From the NCBI RefSeq assembly GCF_037963835.1, contig NZ_CP150145.1:2542001-2606000 (forward strand): 64,000 bases of DNA, read 5' to 3'. Positions within the stretch are counted from its first letter, which is position 1, and each line of letters opens with the position of its first letter. Positions 14,574 to 23,718 of this stretch are shown piece after piece. This DNA comes from Paenibacillus sp. FSL H8-0332 (lineage in GTDB: Bacteria; Bacillota; Bacilli; Paenibacillales; Paenibacillaceae). The notes below the pieces were generated by a model, which made no database searches, was not told where the DNA came from, and saw only the letters and a program-made list of their open reading frames with translations. Made by a program: the position numbers and the translations under genes.

Positions 14574-17225
14574 TTATTCGGGGGTTCCCTGGGTCACCCC
14601 ATGCACATAAGTCTTCCAAGGGGAATCCAGCGCCCCTTGCCCCGGATTATAGGTGAAGGAGTACTCCACGGTATCGCCTTGCTGTAGGTTATTTACCGCA
14701 TAGGTATAATTACCGTTACCCGCAGAGGTCATAGCCACGTTCTGCTGGCCGCCGTTGTTGATTTTGTAATGCAGGTCGGCGAAGGTAGCGCCGTTCACGT
14801 AGAAGAGCAGGTTATTTCCAGTTTTTTTGAGGCCGCGCACCTGATCGCCGATCACAATGACCGCCGGAGACGGTGCGGTCACGGTAATGGTGCTGCTGGC
14901 TGTTTTGTTACCGTCCGCTGTTGTAGCCGTTACGGTTGTTGTCCCTGCGGCCAGCCCGGTGACAAGACCGCTCTGGCTTACAGAGGCGGTATTGCTGTTC
15001 GCAACGCTCCAGGTAACCTGCTTGTTGGTCGCACCGGACGGCGCCACATTGGCAGTCAGTTGGACGTTCTGTCCGGTCTGCACCTGGGCATTAGCAGGAG
15101 TGACGGAGACGCCGCTGACGGAGACGTTGCCCGGATTACCTGGGTTCCCGGGATTCCCGCCGCCGCTGCCTTCCTTGTACACCCGTACATAATCTACCAG
15201 CATCGTTGCCGGGATATCAGATGGAGCAGGGGAGAGCCCGCCGTCGAAATGTCCGCCGACCGCCAGATTCATAATCAGGTAGAAAGGCTGGTCGAACGGG
15301 GCGTTCGGATTGTTCGGTGCAGCGACAGAATACCATTGCTCTCTACTGACCTTGAAGAAGAACTTGCCGTCCACATACCACTTGACGTTGTCTTCCTCCC
15401 AGACCATAGAATACACATGATAGTCATTGGCAAAAGTCTGGCCCTGCGGGAAATGATATTCACCGGCAATATACTTATTCACAGGCCATTGTCCGCCGAA
15501 GTGTACGGCGCCGCTGGTCGTGCCGGGAAGCCGTCCCTTGGCTTCCATAATATCAATTTCACCAGAAGCCGCCCATGCCCCGTAAGCGGCATCCTTCGGC
15601 AGCATCCAGAGTGCGGGCCAGATCCCGTTGCCTGTCGGCAGCTTGGCACGGATATCTACTCTGCCGTACTGGAAGGACAGATGATCCTTGGTGTTGATTT
15701 TGCCGGAGGAATATTGTGCATACCGGTTCGGGTCCTGCGGGAAGGACTTCGGATCGTTCTTGGCCCGGATATTCAGTTGTCCGTTCTGGACAAATACATT
15801 CTCGGTACTATTCGTATAATGCTGCAGCTCGTTATTCCCCCAGCCCCAGCTATTGGGGTCATTCGTAATATAGTAGCCTTGTTCATAATTCCATTTGCCG
15901 GTATCAAGCGTGGTCCCGCTGAACTCATCCTGCCAGAGGAGGTTCATGCCTGCGACAGCCGGGTCTGACGGGGTTCCCAGCGTAATATCTTCCTGGTCGC
16001 TCTCATCCGGTCGAGGAGCATTCGGATTGCCGGTGAAGGTGTAATAGACATAATTGCTGCCGACATTTCCGCCTTGCTGCCCGTTCAGCGGATAGCCGAT
16101 GCGGATCTCCATATTTACCTGGATCGGCTGGAACCACAGTCCGTAGACATGATCGGCCCAGTAGCCCCACTGGTTGGCGGCGGACATATTGTTGTAGCCG
16201 TTACCGGCGTAGACGAATCCGCTCTGGCCGGAATTGCTCAGATCCACCCACTGGCCGCCGGTTTTGATCTGATAGACGAATTTGCCAAGCTCGGTGCCAA
16301 TCGGTGCGCCCCCGTCGATCTTAGGCAGGGGGAAGCCAATGGAGCCGCTGTTATCTGCGGTGTAAGCCGTACCGTCATAGGCTGTCAGGACATATGAATT
16401 ACGGACCGGCTGGTTGAAGGTGATGGTATAGACGAGACTGGCGGAGGAGGTCTTCGATGCCAGCTTGACGTTGATGGATTCGGTAACGGTGAACCAGTAC
16501 CCGCCGCCCCCCTCGGTGAACTGGCCGAAGTTGCTGTCATAGATCCAGCCGCTCTCTGCATTGTTGTCAATGTCAATCCAGGTGCTGCTGCCCACCGGTT
16601 TCACGAATACTTTGAGATCATCTGCCACGGCTTCATAAGTTAAGGCCGGATCATTGTTGAAGGTGGGGTAGGTGAAGCCTGCACCGCCCGTAAAGCCTGC
16701 TGTAATCTGCGGCCCTTGGGTAGGTGCCATTGCGGAGATCGTGGTTGTGTTCAAATTCTGAAAAGCAAGGGTGTAGTTCAGCGTAACTGCATTATTCGCT
16801 TTGGAGTAGAGCTGGATTTCGGTTGTCGCCGAGAGGGTGAACCAGTAGCCGTTCTTCCCGCCGTCGCTCCAGTGCCCCCAGTTCTGGTTGTAGACGTAAC
16901 CGCCTGCGCTGTCGATGTCTACCCAGTTGCCATTTACTTTCACTTTGACGCCCACATCATCCGACACATCACTCCAGGTGGCCGAGCCACCGTTGAACAC
17001 AGGCATAACGAAGCCATAGCTCGCTTGCCCGACGCCGGATTTGGAGATTACAGGACCGTCTGCCGCTGAGAAATAAGTCATGGAGCTAACCGTTACACCC
17101 GCTGCGTCCGCCTTCTGAATTCTCGATGCAGGCAACAGGCCGGTGCCGGCCAGCATCACCATAACCAGGAACACACTGAGTACCTTCTGCATAAATCCGT
17201 GATCCCTAAGCTGAAGTCGTTTCAT
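14574..17225 (-). CDS. Secreted multidomain GH16 endo-beta-1,3-glucanase (laminarinase)
   Basis: An 883-residue protein. It has a signal peptide (residues 1-42, cleavage near KADAA) and three related beta modules of about 110 residues (about 43-400), each with a DIDS/DIDN-like turn and a GYWFT motif. The GH16 domain is about 430-683, with catalytic EIDIME near 556-561. A GNPGNPGN linker follows, then a BIG2-like Ig domain (697-780) and a C-terminal module (783-883) resembling CBM56 beta-1,3-glucan binders. It would cut laminarin-type glucans outside the cell. AAAGGAGGG precedes the start. A cre site and a box shared with the importer promoter lie upstream. Confidence 0.88.
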   Translation of the reverse strand: MKRLQLRDHGFMQKVLSVFLVMVMLAGTGLLPASRIQKADAAGVTVSSMTYFSAADGPVISKSGVGQASYGFVMPVFNGGSATWSDVSDDVGVKVKVNGNWVDIDSAGGYVYNQNWGHWSDGGKNGYWFTLSATTEIQLYSKANNAVTLNYTLAFQNLNTTTISAMAPTQGPQITAGFTGGAGFTYPTFNNDPALTYEAVADDLKVFVKPVGSSTWIDIDNNAESGWIYDSNFGQFTEGGGGYWFTVTESINVKLASKTSSASLVYTITFNQPVRNSYVLTAYDGTAYTADNSGSIGFPLPKIDGGAPIGTELGKFVYQIKTGGQWVDLSNSGQSGFVYAGNGYNNMSAANQWGYWADHVYGLWFQPIQVNMEIRIGYPLNGQQGGNVGSNYVYYTFTGNPNAPRPDESDQEDITLGTPSDPAVAGMNLLWQDEFSGTTLDTGKWNYEQGYYITNDPNSWGWGNNELQHYTNSTENVFVQNGQLNIRAKNDPKSFPQDPNRYAQYSSGKINTKDHLSFQYGRVDIRAKLPTGNGIWPALWMLPKDAAYGAWAASGEIDIMEAKGRLPGTTSGAVHFGGQWPVNKYIAGEYHFPQGQTFANDYHVYSMVWEEDNVKWYVDGKFFFKVSREQWYSVAAPNNPNAPFDQPFYLIMNLAVGGHFDGGLSPAPSDIPATMLVDYVRVYKEGSGGGNPGNPGNPGNVSVSGVSVTPANAQVQTGQNVQLTANVAPSGATNKQVTWSVANSNTASVSQSGLVTGLAAGTTTVTATTADGNKTASSTITVTAPSPAVIVIGDQVRGLKKTGNNLLFYVNGATFADLHYKINNGGQQNVAMTSAGNGNYTYAVNNLQQGDTVEYSFTYNPGQGALDSPWKTYVHGVTQGTPE

Positions 17226-17256
17226 ACTTGCCCTCCTTTAATTAAATGGTAGTGAA

Positions 17257-17270
17257 GGTAACCGCTTACA
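17257..17270 (-). promoter_or_regulatory. cre site (catabolite repression) upstream of laminarinase
   Basis: Minus strand TGTAAGCGGTTACC matches the cre consensus TGWAANCGNTNWCA at 13 of 14 positions. It is 32-45 bases before the start codon, suitable for CcpA repression. Confidence 0.7.
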
Positions 17271-17338
17271 TATGAGAGAACATCTTTATTCTATCGAATC
17301 TTATATACCGCTAAAAGGGACAATCCTTTTTGTTATGA

Positions 17339-17350
17339 CCCAATTTTTTG
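17339..17350 (-). promoter_or_regulatory. Shared box upstream of laminarinase (candidate YesN site)
   Basis: Minus strand CAAAAAATTGGG, followed by TCATAAC, is 114-125 bases before the start. The identical 12-mer, in the same orientation, lies before the importer operon at 24713-24724. Probably a regulator site, perhaps for the response regulator encoded between them. Confidence 0.5.
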
Positions 17351-17496
17351 TGTTCTACCGTTTGCTCTGCTGAAAACCCTAGCCTGCGAAGCAAGGAACA
17401 TCTTCTCGCAATAGGCTGGCGCAAGGCGGATGGGCCGAATGTACGCTCAATAGCGATTGGAACAACGTTCCGTTAGCGGAGCGTCCACCCAAGTGC
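17351..17496. other. Intergenic region with inverted repeats
   Basis: CTAGCCT (about 17380) can pair with AGGCTGG (about 17422), and ACGTTCCG pairs with CGGAGCGT around TTAG at about 17466-17485. No gene was seen. The second hairpin may end or stabilise the yesN transcript, although no T-run follows. Confidence 0.35.
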
Positions 17497-19086
17497 TCAC
17501 GTTGATCTTACCTCAAAATCGTGGTTGTCCCGGTAATCTTCTTCCCGTTCCAGCTTCCGGCGGGTCAGCAGACGGTATTCGGTGGGCTGCATATTCATGG
17601 CTTCGCGGAAGGCCCGGGTGAAGCTTTTGTAACTCTCATACCCGACCATGGAGGCAATCTCAAGAATTCTCTGGTCGGTCTCGGCCAGCAGGCGCCGGGC
17701 TTTGTCTAGCCGCACATCACGCAGGTATTCGGCGAACCCCTTGCCGATATTCTTCTTGAACTGGTTGGAGAAATACGCGTAATTCAGCGAGACATGGTTG
17801 GAGACCATCGCCAGATCCAGCGGCTTGTGGTAATTCTCGTGGATGAACCGGATGGCCTCGTTCAAGTCCTGGGAGCTGCGGTAGCTGCACTTGTAATCGT
17901 AGTAGAACTGGTTCAGCCGCAGGAGCTGCTGCTGCAACGCCTGAATGTAATCGCGGATGCCGGGATAATCGAACAGGTTGCGCAGGCACTGGAGGTCGAG
18001 TGCTTCTTCGCCCATATAAGGACGGATGACACGCTCATACTCCTCCATCATCTGAACGACGGCACGGCATAGCTGCTGGGTGTAGCGGATATGGTAACGC
18101 TGCAGCACATCCTTGTGGAAGAGACCGGAGATCCCTTGGGCAATGCTGCCGCTGTTCTTGGTGCCGGTCAACTGGAACAGGGTATACAGCTCCTCATAAG
18201 GAAGCTCCCATTGCTGCTCCAGCCGCTCGATGTGCCGGGGGAGCAGGCAGCGCTTCTCCGGAAAAAGGAAGCTGTGGCGGTATAGCTCAACTCCCTGCGT
18301 ATAGCTGCCCGGCAGGCTTCTTAATCCCTGCTGCGGGCCGGTCATGGCGGTAATAACTTCAACCTGCTCAGCGGCGAGCGCAGCCGGGAAGACATCAGGA
18401 TCAACAGCTGCATCCACCGCCAGAATGAGATAAGGACGGTGCTGGAGACAGATACAGCCCTGTCTGCCATATACCCGATAGGCAACGGATTCTATGCTAT
18501 GGCTGCTGCTGGCCCCCGGCTGGTTAATCCACAGCTCCTCGCGCAGCAGGCAGAGGCGGTAGCTGCGCCACAGCTCCGTGTTCTGCTGCTCGGTCTCCGC
18601 AATCCAGGTCTCATCTCCCGCCGCACCCTGCATATACATACGCAGCTCCTTGCGGTCCGCCTCCCGGGCCAGACGGGAGAGCTGTTCGAGGCTGCTGGAG
18701 AGCGACCTTCGCGTCTCTATCTCCTGCCAGACATGCTCTACCGAGGCTTGCAGATCCTCGCGCTTCACGGGCTTAAGCAGATAACCTTTGGCCCCCAGCC
18801 CGATGGCCTTCTGGGCATAGGCGAAATCGCTGTAGCCGCTAATAATCAGGTAATCCACTGTAAGTCGTTCCTGACTGGTCTGCGTCATAAGCTCCAGGCC
18901 ATCCATGTCCGGCATACGGATATCGGTAATTACGAGCTGGATGCTGTGCTGGCGCAGCAGCTCCAGTGCTTCGATTCCATTGGCAGCGCTGTAGATATGG
19001 CCGGGCTGCAGCGGGAATTGGCGCAGCATCGCCTGCAGCCCGTCGCGGATATGCTTTTGATCGTCCACAATCAGAATGTTGATCAT
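17497..19086 (-). CDS. YesN-type response regulator, AraC-family output
   Basis: A 529-residue protein. The receiver domain (1-120) has DD at 8-9, phospho-acceptor Asp in VITDIRMPDMDG (residue 55) and Lys in LLKPVKRED. The middle part is a variable linker domain. Two AraC helix-turn-helix motifs occupy about 425-525, ending MVGYESYKSFTRAFREAMNM and then QPTEY. Start ATG 19086 follows GGAGGT, two bases after the kinase stop. With the kinase it probably senses glucan-derived sugar and activates the flanking importer and GH16 genes. Confidence 0.9.
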   Translation of the reverse strand: MINILIVDDQKHIRDGLQAMLRQFPLQPGHIYSAANGIEALELLRQHSIQLVITDIRMPDMDGLELMTQTSQERLTVDYLIISGYSDFAYAQKAIGLGAKGYLLKPVKREDLQASVEHVWQEIETRRSLSSSLEQLSRLAREADRKELRMYMQGAAGDETWIAETEQQNTELWRSYRLCLLREELWINQPGASSSHSIESVAYRVYGRQGCICLQHRPYLILAVDAAVDPDVFPAALAAEQVEVITAMTGPQQGLRSLPGSYTQGVELYRHSFLFPEKRCLLPRHIERLEQQWELPYEELYTLFQLTGTKNSGSIAQGISGLFHKDVLQRYHIRYTQQLCRAVVQMMEEYERVIRPYMGEEALDLQCLRNLFDYPGIRDYIQALQQQLLRLNQFYYDYKCSYRSSQDLNEAIRFIHENYHKPLDLAMVSNHVSLNYAYFSNQFKKNIGKGFAEYLRDVRLDKARRLLAETDQRILEIASMVGYESYKSFTRAFREAMNMQPTEYRLLTRRKLEREEDYRDNHDFEVRST

Positions 19087-19088
19087 GT

Positions 19089-20927
19089 CTACCAACCTCC
19101 AAGATTCACATTTTCCCAGGGCAGCCGGATGGTTACAGAGGTATAGGCTCCTTGTATGCTGTCGATCCAAAGACCAGAGTCGCTGCCGTAGTGCAATTGC
19201 AGGCGCTTATGTACATTCTCCAGCCCCAGGCCGCTATTGCTGCTGATAATCGGTGTGTCCGAATGGCCGAGTAGTACAGACTGCAGACTGTCCAGCATCA
19301 GCGGATCTACTCCGGTACCGTCATCACGGATCTCAATCAGCAGCAGGCTGTCCTTCTCTACACGTACCGAAATGCCGATATGAACACTGCCGCCCGAGGG
19401 GGCCGCATGGTGTACGGCGTTCTCGACGATGGGCTGCATGCACATTTTGGGAATATTATAGCGCTGCACCTCAGGGGGAAGATCCGCCGCGAGTTCAATG
19501 TTTCCGCCCTCCATGAAGTTGATGAACCGGATGTAGCTCTGAATGTTGGCCAGCTCTTCACCGAGGGTAACGGTGTCGCTGCGCCACATCATGCTGTAAC
19601 GCAGCAGTGAACCCAGCGACACAAGGGCACCGGCAATCGCAGGCTGCCGCTCAACCTCCGCGCGCATTCGGATTGACTCCAGTGCGTTGTACAGGAAATG
19701 GGAATTAATCTGTGAGTGCAGGGAGTGGAGCTGGGCGTTCTTGGCGATTAGCTGCTTATCCACGACCTGGGTCATCAGGCGCTGGATTTCGTCCAGCATA
19801 TTATTGTAGCTGACCGCCACGTAGTCGATCTCGTCACCGGTTTCGTTCTCCCGGAGTCCCGTATCAATCTTGGCATCGAGCTGGCCCCTGCGCACCTTGC
19901 GCATGGAGACCAGCACCTTCTCTAGCCGGCGGAAGATCCGCCGGGTCATCCGGGAGACGAGCAGCAGCATCAGCAGCAATACACAGGAGGTGACAGCGAT
20001 TACGATCAGGTACCAGTTCCGCGGGCCCTGCATCATCACCTGGCGGGAGGCGATATCGACCACATAGGCGTTCAGCGGAGCAATGTAACGGTACAGCGCA
20101 TAGTAGGTCTGATCCCCGGAATGAATCTTAATCGGGGTCTTCTGCTCCAGCACCTCCAGTTGCTCATGAACCCCGGTCAGGATGTCGTCCAGCTTCTCCC
20201 CGGCCTTCTGCGGGAACTCATGCCCCGGGAGGTATACATTGCGGGAAGCATCCGAGCCGTCCATGATCACCGTGAAGAAATCCCGCCCGCTGTCCTCCAG
20301 CAGATCGCTGAAAAAAACACTATGCCTGGCGCGGATCTCCATAATGGTCGGGAGCTTCTGCTGCTGGCCCTGAAGCCGCACCAGCCTGTAGTAAGACAGC
20401 GTATCACTGCCATCCCTGAAGGAGAAAAGCCTGAAGGCGGCGCCGCCTTCATCGCGGAGCGTCATCCAGTAATCCTGCGGCCGGAACTTGGAATAATGAT
20501 AGATTTCCGGCCAGATCTCATATACCTTGGGGTTATCGACATAGAAGCTCAGCGAGCTGATCATCTCATGGCTTTGAATAATATTGTGCATTTGCTCATA
20601 CTGGTTCTGCTTGAATTTCACGAGCCGCAGACCCTCTCCGCGCATATTGGAGTGAATGAAATCCACAAATGCCTTTTGCGTCAGGGCAGTCGCGGAAGCG
20701 TTCTCAAGAATGTCCATCCGGCTGCGCAGCCGTTCGTTCAGACGGGCGACATGATTGCTGCCTTCCGCCATGGCTTCCTTGTAGAGCTGACTCTCCTGGG
20801 TGCGGATGAACAGGAAGGAGACCACAATGGCAGGGATGGCAATCATCAGGCTGAAGGCCAGGAAGAGCTTTTGCGAGATGCGGGAATTGCGGTATAGCCG
20901 CCTTGCGGTTGTCAGCGTAGCCTTCAT
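19089..20927 (-). CDS. YesM-type sensor histidine kinase
   Basis: A 612-residue membrane sensor. The first membrane helix is about residues 20-40 (LFLAFSLMIAIPAIVVSFLF), followed by an extracellular dCache-like sensor. The second helix is near 300-320 (WYLIVIAVTSCVLLLMLLLV), then HAMP. The HisK_6 box has the phospho-His in SQINSHFLYNALESI, and the ATPase has N box PIVENAVHHA and G box DDGTGV. Start ATG 20927 follows GGGAGGG. It is co-transcribed with yesN and downstream of the importer. Confidence 0.9.
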   Translation of the reverse strand: MKATLTTARRLYRNSRISQKLFLAFSLMIAIPAIVVSFLFIRTQESQLYKEAMAEGSNHVARLNERLRSRMDILENASATALTQKAFVDFIHSNMRGEGLRLVKFKQNQYEQMHNIIQSHEMISSLSFYVDNPKVYEIWPEIYHYSKFRPQDYWMTLRDEGGAAFRLFSFRDGSDTLSYYRLVRLQGQQQKLPTIMEIRARHSVFFSDLLEDSGRDFFTVIMDGSDASRNVYLPGHEFPQKAGEKLDDILTGVHEQLEVLEQKTPIKIHSGDQTYYALYRYIAPLNAYVVDIASRQVMMQGPRNWYLIVIAVTSCVLLLMLLLVSRMTRRIFRRLEKVLVSMRKVRRGQLDAKIDTGLRENETGDEIDYVAVSYNNMLDEIQRLMTQVVDKQLIAKNAQLHSLHSQINSHFLYNALESIRMRAEVERQPAIAGALVSLGSLLRYSMMWRSDTVTLGEELANIQSYIRFINFMEGGNIELAADLPPEVQRYNIPKMCMQPIVENAVHHAAPSGGSVHIGISVRVEKDSLLLIEIRDDGTGVDPLMLDSLQSVLLGHSDTPIISSNSGLGLENVHKRLQLHYGSDSGLWIDSIQGAYTSVTIRLPWENVNLGGW

Positions 20928-21027
20928 CTGGAATCCCTCCCATCCCAGTAATATAGCACAGATTACCAATCGGCTGGTAGGCCATAAGGCATTGCAGCCT
21001 GAGGCGGATTCCTTTCTAAGCAGGGAA

Positions 21028-21054
21028 TACCGGCAGCCCTTCCGGCCGCCGGTA
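21028..21054 (-). terminator. Hairpin between binding-protein and kinase genes
   Basis: TACCGGC and GCCGGTA pair around a GC-rich loop 32-58 bases after the binding-protein stop. There is no T-run, so it more likely stabilises the upstream message or attenuates than stops transcription fully. Confidence 0.4.
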
Positions 21055-21085
21055 CACAGTAGGTTATAGGGGGTATTCCTTTTCC

Positions 21086-22795
21086 TTATTCCGCCATTTT
21101 GGCCTTGCGGGCATCCAGCTCCGTCTGGCGGAACTCCATGACCTGCGCGAAGCCGTAGCTGTCGCGGCGGGAGAGGAAGCTCTCGAAGATTTTGTCAAAA
21201 GCCGCTTCGTCCTTGGCCGTAATCAGCTCAGGCAGCACTTCCTCCCAGTTCTGGGAGATCCGTGACCAGGCAACCGCCACCTCGGAATCGCCAAGCGGGT
21301 CCAGCCCTTTGTAGATCCCGCTGTCGATATCGGCCTGTGCATTGGCGAAATCCTCCATCTGCTTGATCACAGGCGCTTTCTCCGGTCTCCACTGGTTGAC
21401 GATAACCGGATTGCGCATCATCCAGTACGTATCCAGAATGCCGTCTTCCTTCTCCAGCTTCTCGATATTGCTGCCCAGCATGTCTGCGAATTCGGCCTTC
21501 AGCTGCGGCTTGCCGTCCACGTTATCCCAGGTTTCGCCTTCCTTGCCGAGGAACAGGTCACGCTGGCCTTCTTCGCTGGCGAGGTAGGTCAGGAAGCGGA
21601 TCGCCCGCTCCGGATTCCCGGTGGACTTGCTGATCATCGTCACCATCCAGCCGTCCATGTTGCCGGGGAACAGCTTGGCGCTGTCGCCCTTACTGTTCTG
21701 AGGCCCGTCAACGGCGATGTAGTTAGAGTCCGGGTTAGCCCCCGCAGCCAGCATCGGATTGACAGCGGTCATGCCGGTCCATTCGCGGATCATCATGAAG
21801 TAGCGGGCGTTGTTCGTTTTCTCTTCCACCTGAGTATCGGAATCGACCAGGAAGTCCACGTTAATCAATCCGCGCTCGTAAGCGGTGCGGAAGGTCTTGA
21901 GCCAGGCGATATAATCGGGATCGGTCATGCGGTCATAGACGCTGCCGTCCTTCTCATGCGGAACGGCCAGCAGATTCTGGAGATATTCCGTCATCCCGTA
22001 AGGGACATTCCCCTGCGCGAAAAAGGGGCTGATCGGCTGACCCTTATACTCGGCATATTTGTCCTTCAGCAATTGCAGCGCCCCCAGGAAGCCGTCCGGA
22101 GTACTGAGATCCGGTCTGCCCATCTCCTCATACAGATCCTTTCGAACGAGGAAGGTCTGGTTGGCTGCGGTCATACCGGTCTCATGCATCAGATTGGGGC
22201 TGTAGGAATCATTCGGAACCCCGTAGGTGTTGCCGTTCTCCTGCCGGTACCACTTCAGCGTACCGTCTCCGGCGACCTTGAAGAAGTAAGGATCGTACTG
22301 ATCGGCCAGTTCGTTGAGGGCATAGACATGATCGCCTTCCCACAGCTTTTTGACAGCGGTCTCCCAGGAACCCATGGTGATGAGGTCCGGCAGCTTGCCC
22401 GAGGTCATCATCAGCGTGATTTGCTCATTCGCTTCACCGGAGGGAACCTCCAGCTTGACGTTGACGCCTGTTTTCTCCGTGACATATTTGGAGGCGTGGC
22501 TCTCGCCCCAGGTGTGGGCATACCAGTTCGCGCCAACGAACCAGGTTAGATCTACCGGGCTGGTATCGAGCTTCCAGGCAGGCTCATCACCGTTCAGCTT
22601 GGCTTCGGCCGACGGCGAGGGCGAGGCTTCAGCCTGCGGTGCAGCCGTTGGGGTATTCTCCTTGCTTGCGGAATTGCTGCTGCAGGCGGCCAGCGTTAAC
22701 GTTAAGGTTACGGCCAGCAGAGCGGCTAAGACGGGCCTTACAGGTTTGCTTTTCACGTAAGAATCATCCTTTCGGTATGGTGTAGAATGCTTCAT
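21086..22795 (-). CDS. ABC transporter extracellular sugar-binding lipoprotein (LplA-like)
   Basis: A 569-residue lipoprotein. The signal peptide ends in the lipobox LTLAAC with Cys 38, then a Ser/Pro/Ala-rich linker (about residues 39-68) and a family-1-type solute-binding domain. Two starts are possible: ATG 22795 behind AAGGGG, five bases after the permease stop, or GTG 22756, which gives a more usual signal peptide. It is the third gene of the importer and would capture beta-glucan oligosaccharides released by the secreted GH16. The ligand is inferred from context. Confidence 0.87.
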   Translation of the reverse strand: MKHSTPYRKDDSYVKSKPVRPVLAALLAVTLTLTLAACSSNSASKENTPTAAPQAEASPSPSAEAKLNGDEPAWKLDTSPVDLTWFVGANWYAHTWGESHASKYVTEKTGVNVKLEVPSGEANEQITLMMTSGKLPDLITMGSWETAVKKLWEGDHVYALNELADQYDPYFFKVAGDGTLKWYRQENGNTYGVPNDSYSPNLMHETGMTAANQTFLVRKDLYEEMGRPDLSTPDGFLGALQLLKDKYAEYKGQPISPFFAQGNVPYGMTEYLQNLLAVPHEKDGSVYDRMTDPDYIAWLKTFRTAYERGLINVDFLVDSDTQVEEKTNNARYFMMIREWTGMTAVNPMLAAGANPDSNYIAVDGPQNSKGDSAKLFPGNMDGWMVTMISKSTGNPERAIRFLTYLASEEGQRDLFLGKEGETWDNVDGKPQLKAEFADMLGSNIEKLEKEDGILDTYWMMRNPVIVNQWRPEKAPVIKQMEDFANAQADIDSGIYKGLDPLGDSEVAVAWSRISQNWEEVLPELITAKDEAAFDKIFESFLSRRDSYGFAQVMEFRQTELDARKAKMAE

Positions 22796-22800
22796 TGCCG

Positions 22801-23685
22801 CTACCCCTTAATCGCGCCGATCATCACGCCCTTGACCAGATAACGCTGAATGAAGGGGTAAAAGATCAGGATCGGCAGCGTAGCCACCATCATGGAGGCG
22901 AATTTGATCGAGTTGCCGGGCAGCCGGGCACCGAATTGGGCCATGGCCTGCTGCTGCATGAAGGACATGGAGTTCTCGGCGATGATTTTGTACAGCATGG
23001 TCTGCAGCGGCAGCAGCTCCTGGGAATGGATGTAGATGACACCCTGATAATAATCATTCCAGTGATAGACGGCGGAGAAAAGCGCAATGGTCGCAATGAC
23101 CGCCATGCTGTTAGGCAGTACAATCCGGAACAGCACGCCGTAATCCGAAGCGCCGTCTACCTTGGCCGACTCCTCCAGGCTGTCAGGAATGGTGCGGAAG
23201 AAGCTCATAAATATAACCATATTGAAGAAAGTATACATCGACGGGATAATGAACACCCAGAAGCTATCATACAGGCCCAGCTTCGTCATGAGAATGAAGG
23301 AGGGAATCAGCCCGCCTGAGAACAGCATCGTAATCAATGAGATTTTGAGATACAGCTTGCGGCCCATTAAGTTGGCCTTGCTCATTCCGTAAGCAATGAT
23401 TGCAGTGAACAGCACATGCACTACCGTTCCGATTACCGTACGCAGCGTTGTGATGTAGAAGCCGTTCATCAAGGTTCTGTCGTTAAAAGCAACACTGTAG
23501 CTGGCGAGCGACAGCTCTTTGGGAAACCAGTTGACGGTACCCAGCGAAGCCTGCGCCGGTGAATTCAGCGAGTTGACGAGCACGAACCACATCGGGTACA
23601 GCGTCAGGAAGCAGACTGCCAGCATCAGCAGGGTGTTGATAAGCTCAAAAGCGCCAATCCGCCGCAAACCTCCGCGTCTTGCCAT
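22801..23685 (-). CDS. ABC sugar transporter permease (LplC/YtcP-like)
   Basis: A 294-residue permease with six predicted membrane helices, the first at residues 14-36. The ATPase-contacting EAA loop is EESAKVDGASDYGVLFRIVLP-like, near 180-200, as in CUT1-family importers. It is the second permease, 33 bases after the first and six bases before the binding protein. No ATPase gene is present; such Paenibacillus importers usually share an MsmX-type ATPase encoded elsewhere. Confidence 0.9.
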   Translation of the reverse strand: MARRGGLRRIGAFELINTLLMLAVCFLTLYPMWFVLVNSLNSPAQASLGTVNWFPKELSLASYSVAFNDRTLMNGFYITTLRTVIGTVVHVLFTAIIAYGMSKANLMGRKLYLKISLITMLFSGGLIPSFILMTKLGLYDSFWVFIIPSMYTFFNMVIFMSFFRTIPDSLEESAKVDGASDYGVLFRIVLPNSMAVIATIALFSAVYHWNDYYQGVIYIHSQELLPLQTMLYKIIAENSMSFMQQQAMAQFGARLPGNSIKFASMMVATLPILIFYPFIQRYLVKGVMIGAIKG

Positions 23686-23718
23686 GAATCTGTTGTCTCC
23701 TTTCCAGGTGGAGTCGGG

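Noticed and set aside
14769..15968. 399-codon open frame antisense to the laminarinase
   Set aside because: It is a mirror of the codon bias in the GH16 gene, has no ribosome binding site and no recognisable domain, while the opposite strand has complete catalytic and binding modules.
20121..20897. 258-codon open frame antisense to the YesM kinase
   Set aside because: Opposite strand carries helices, HAMP and ATPase boxes; the shadow has none.
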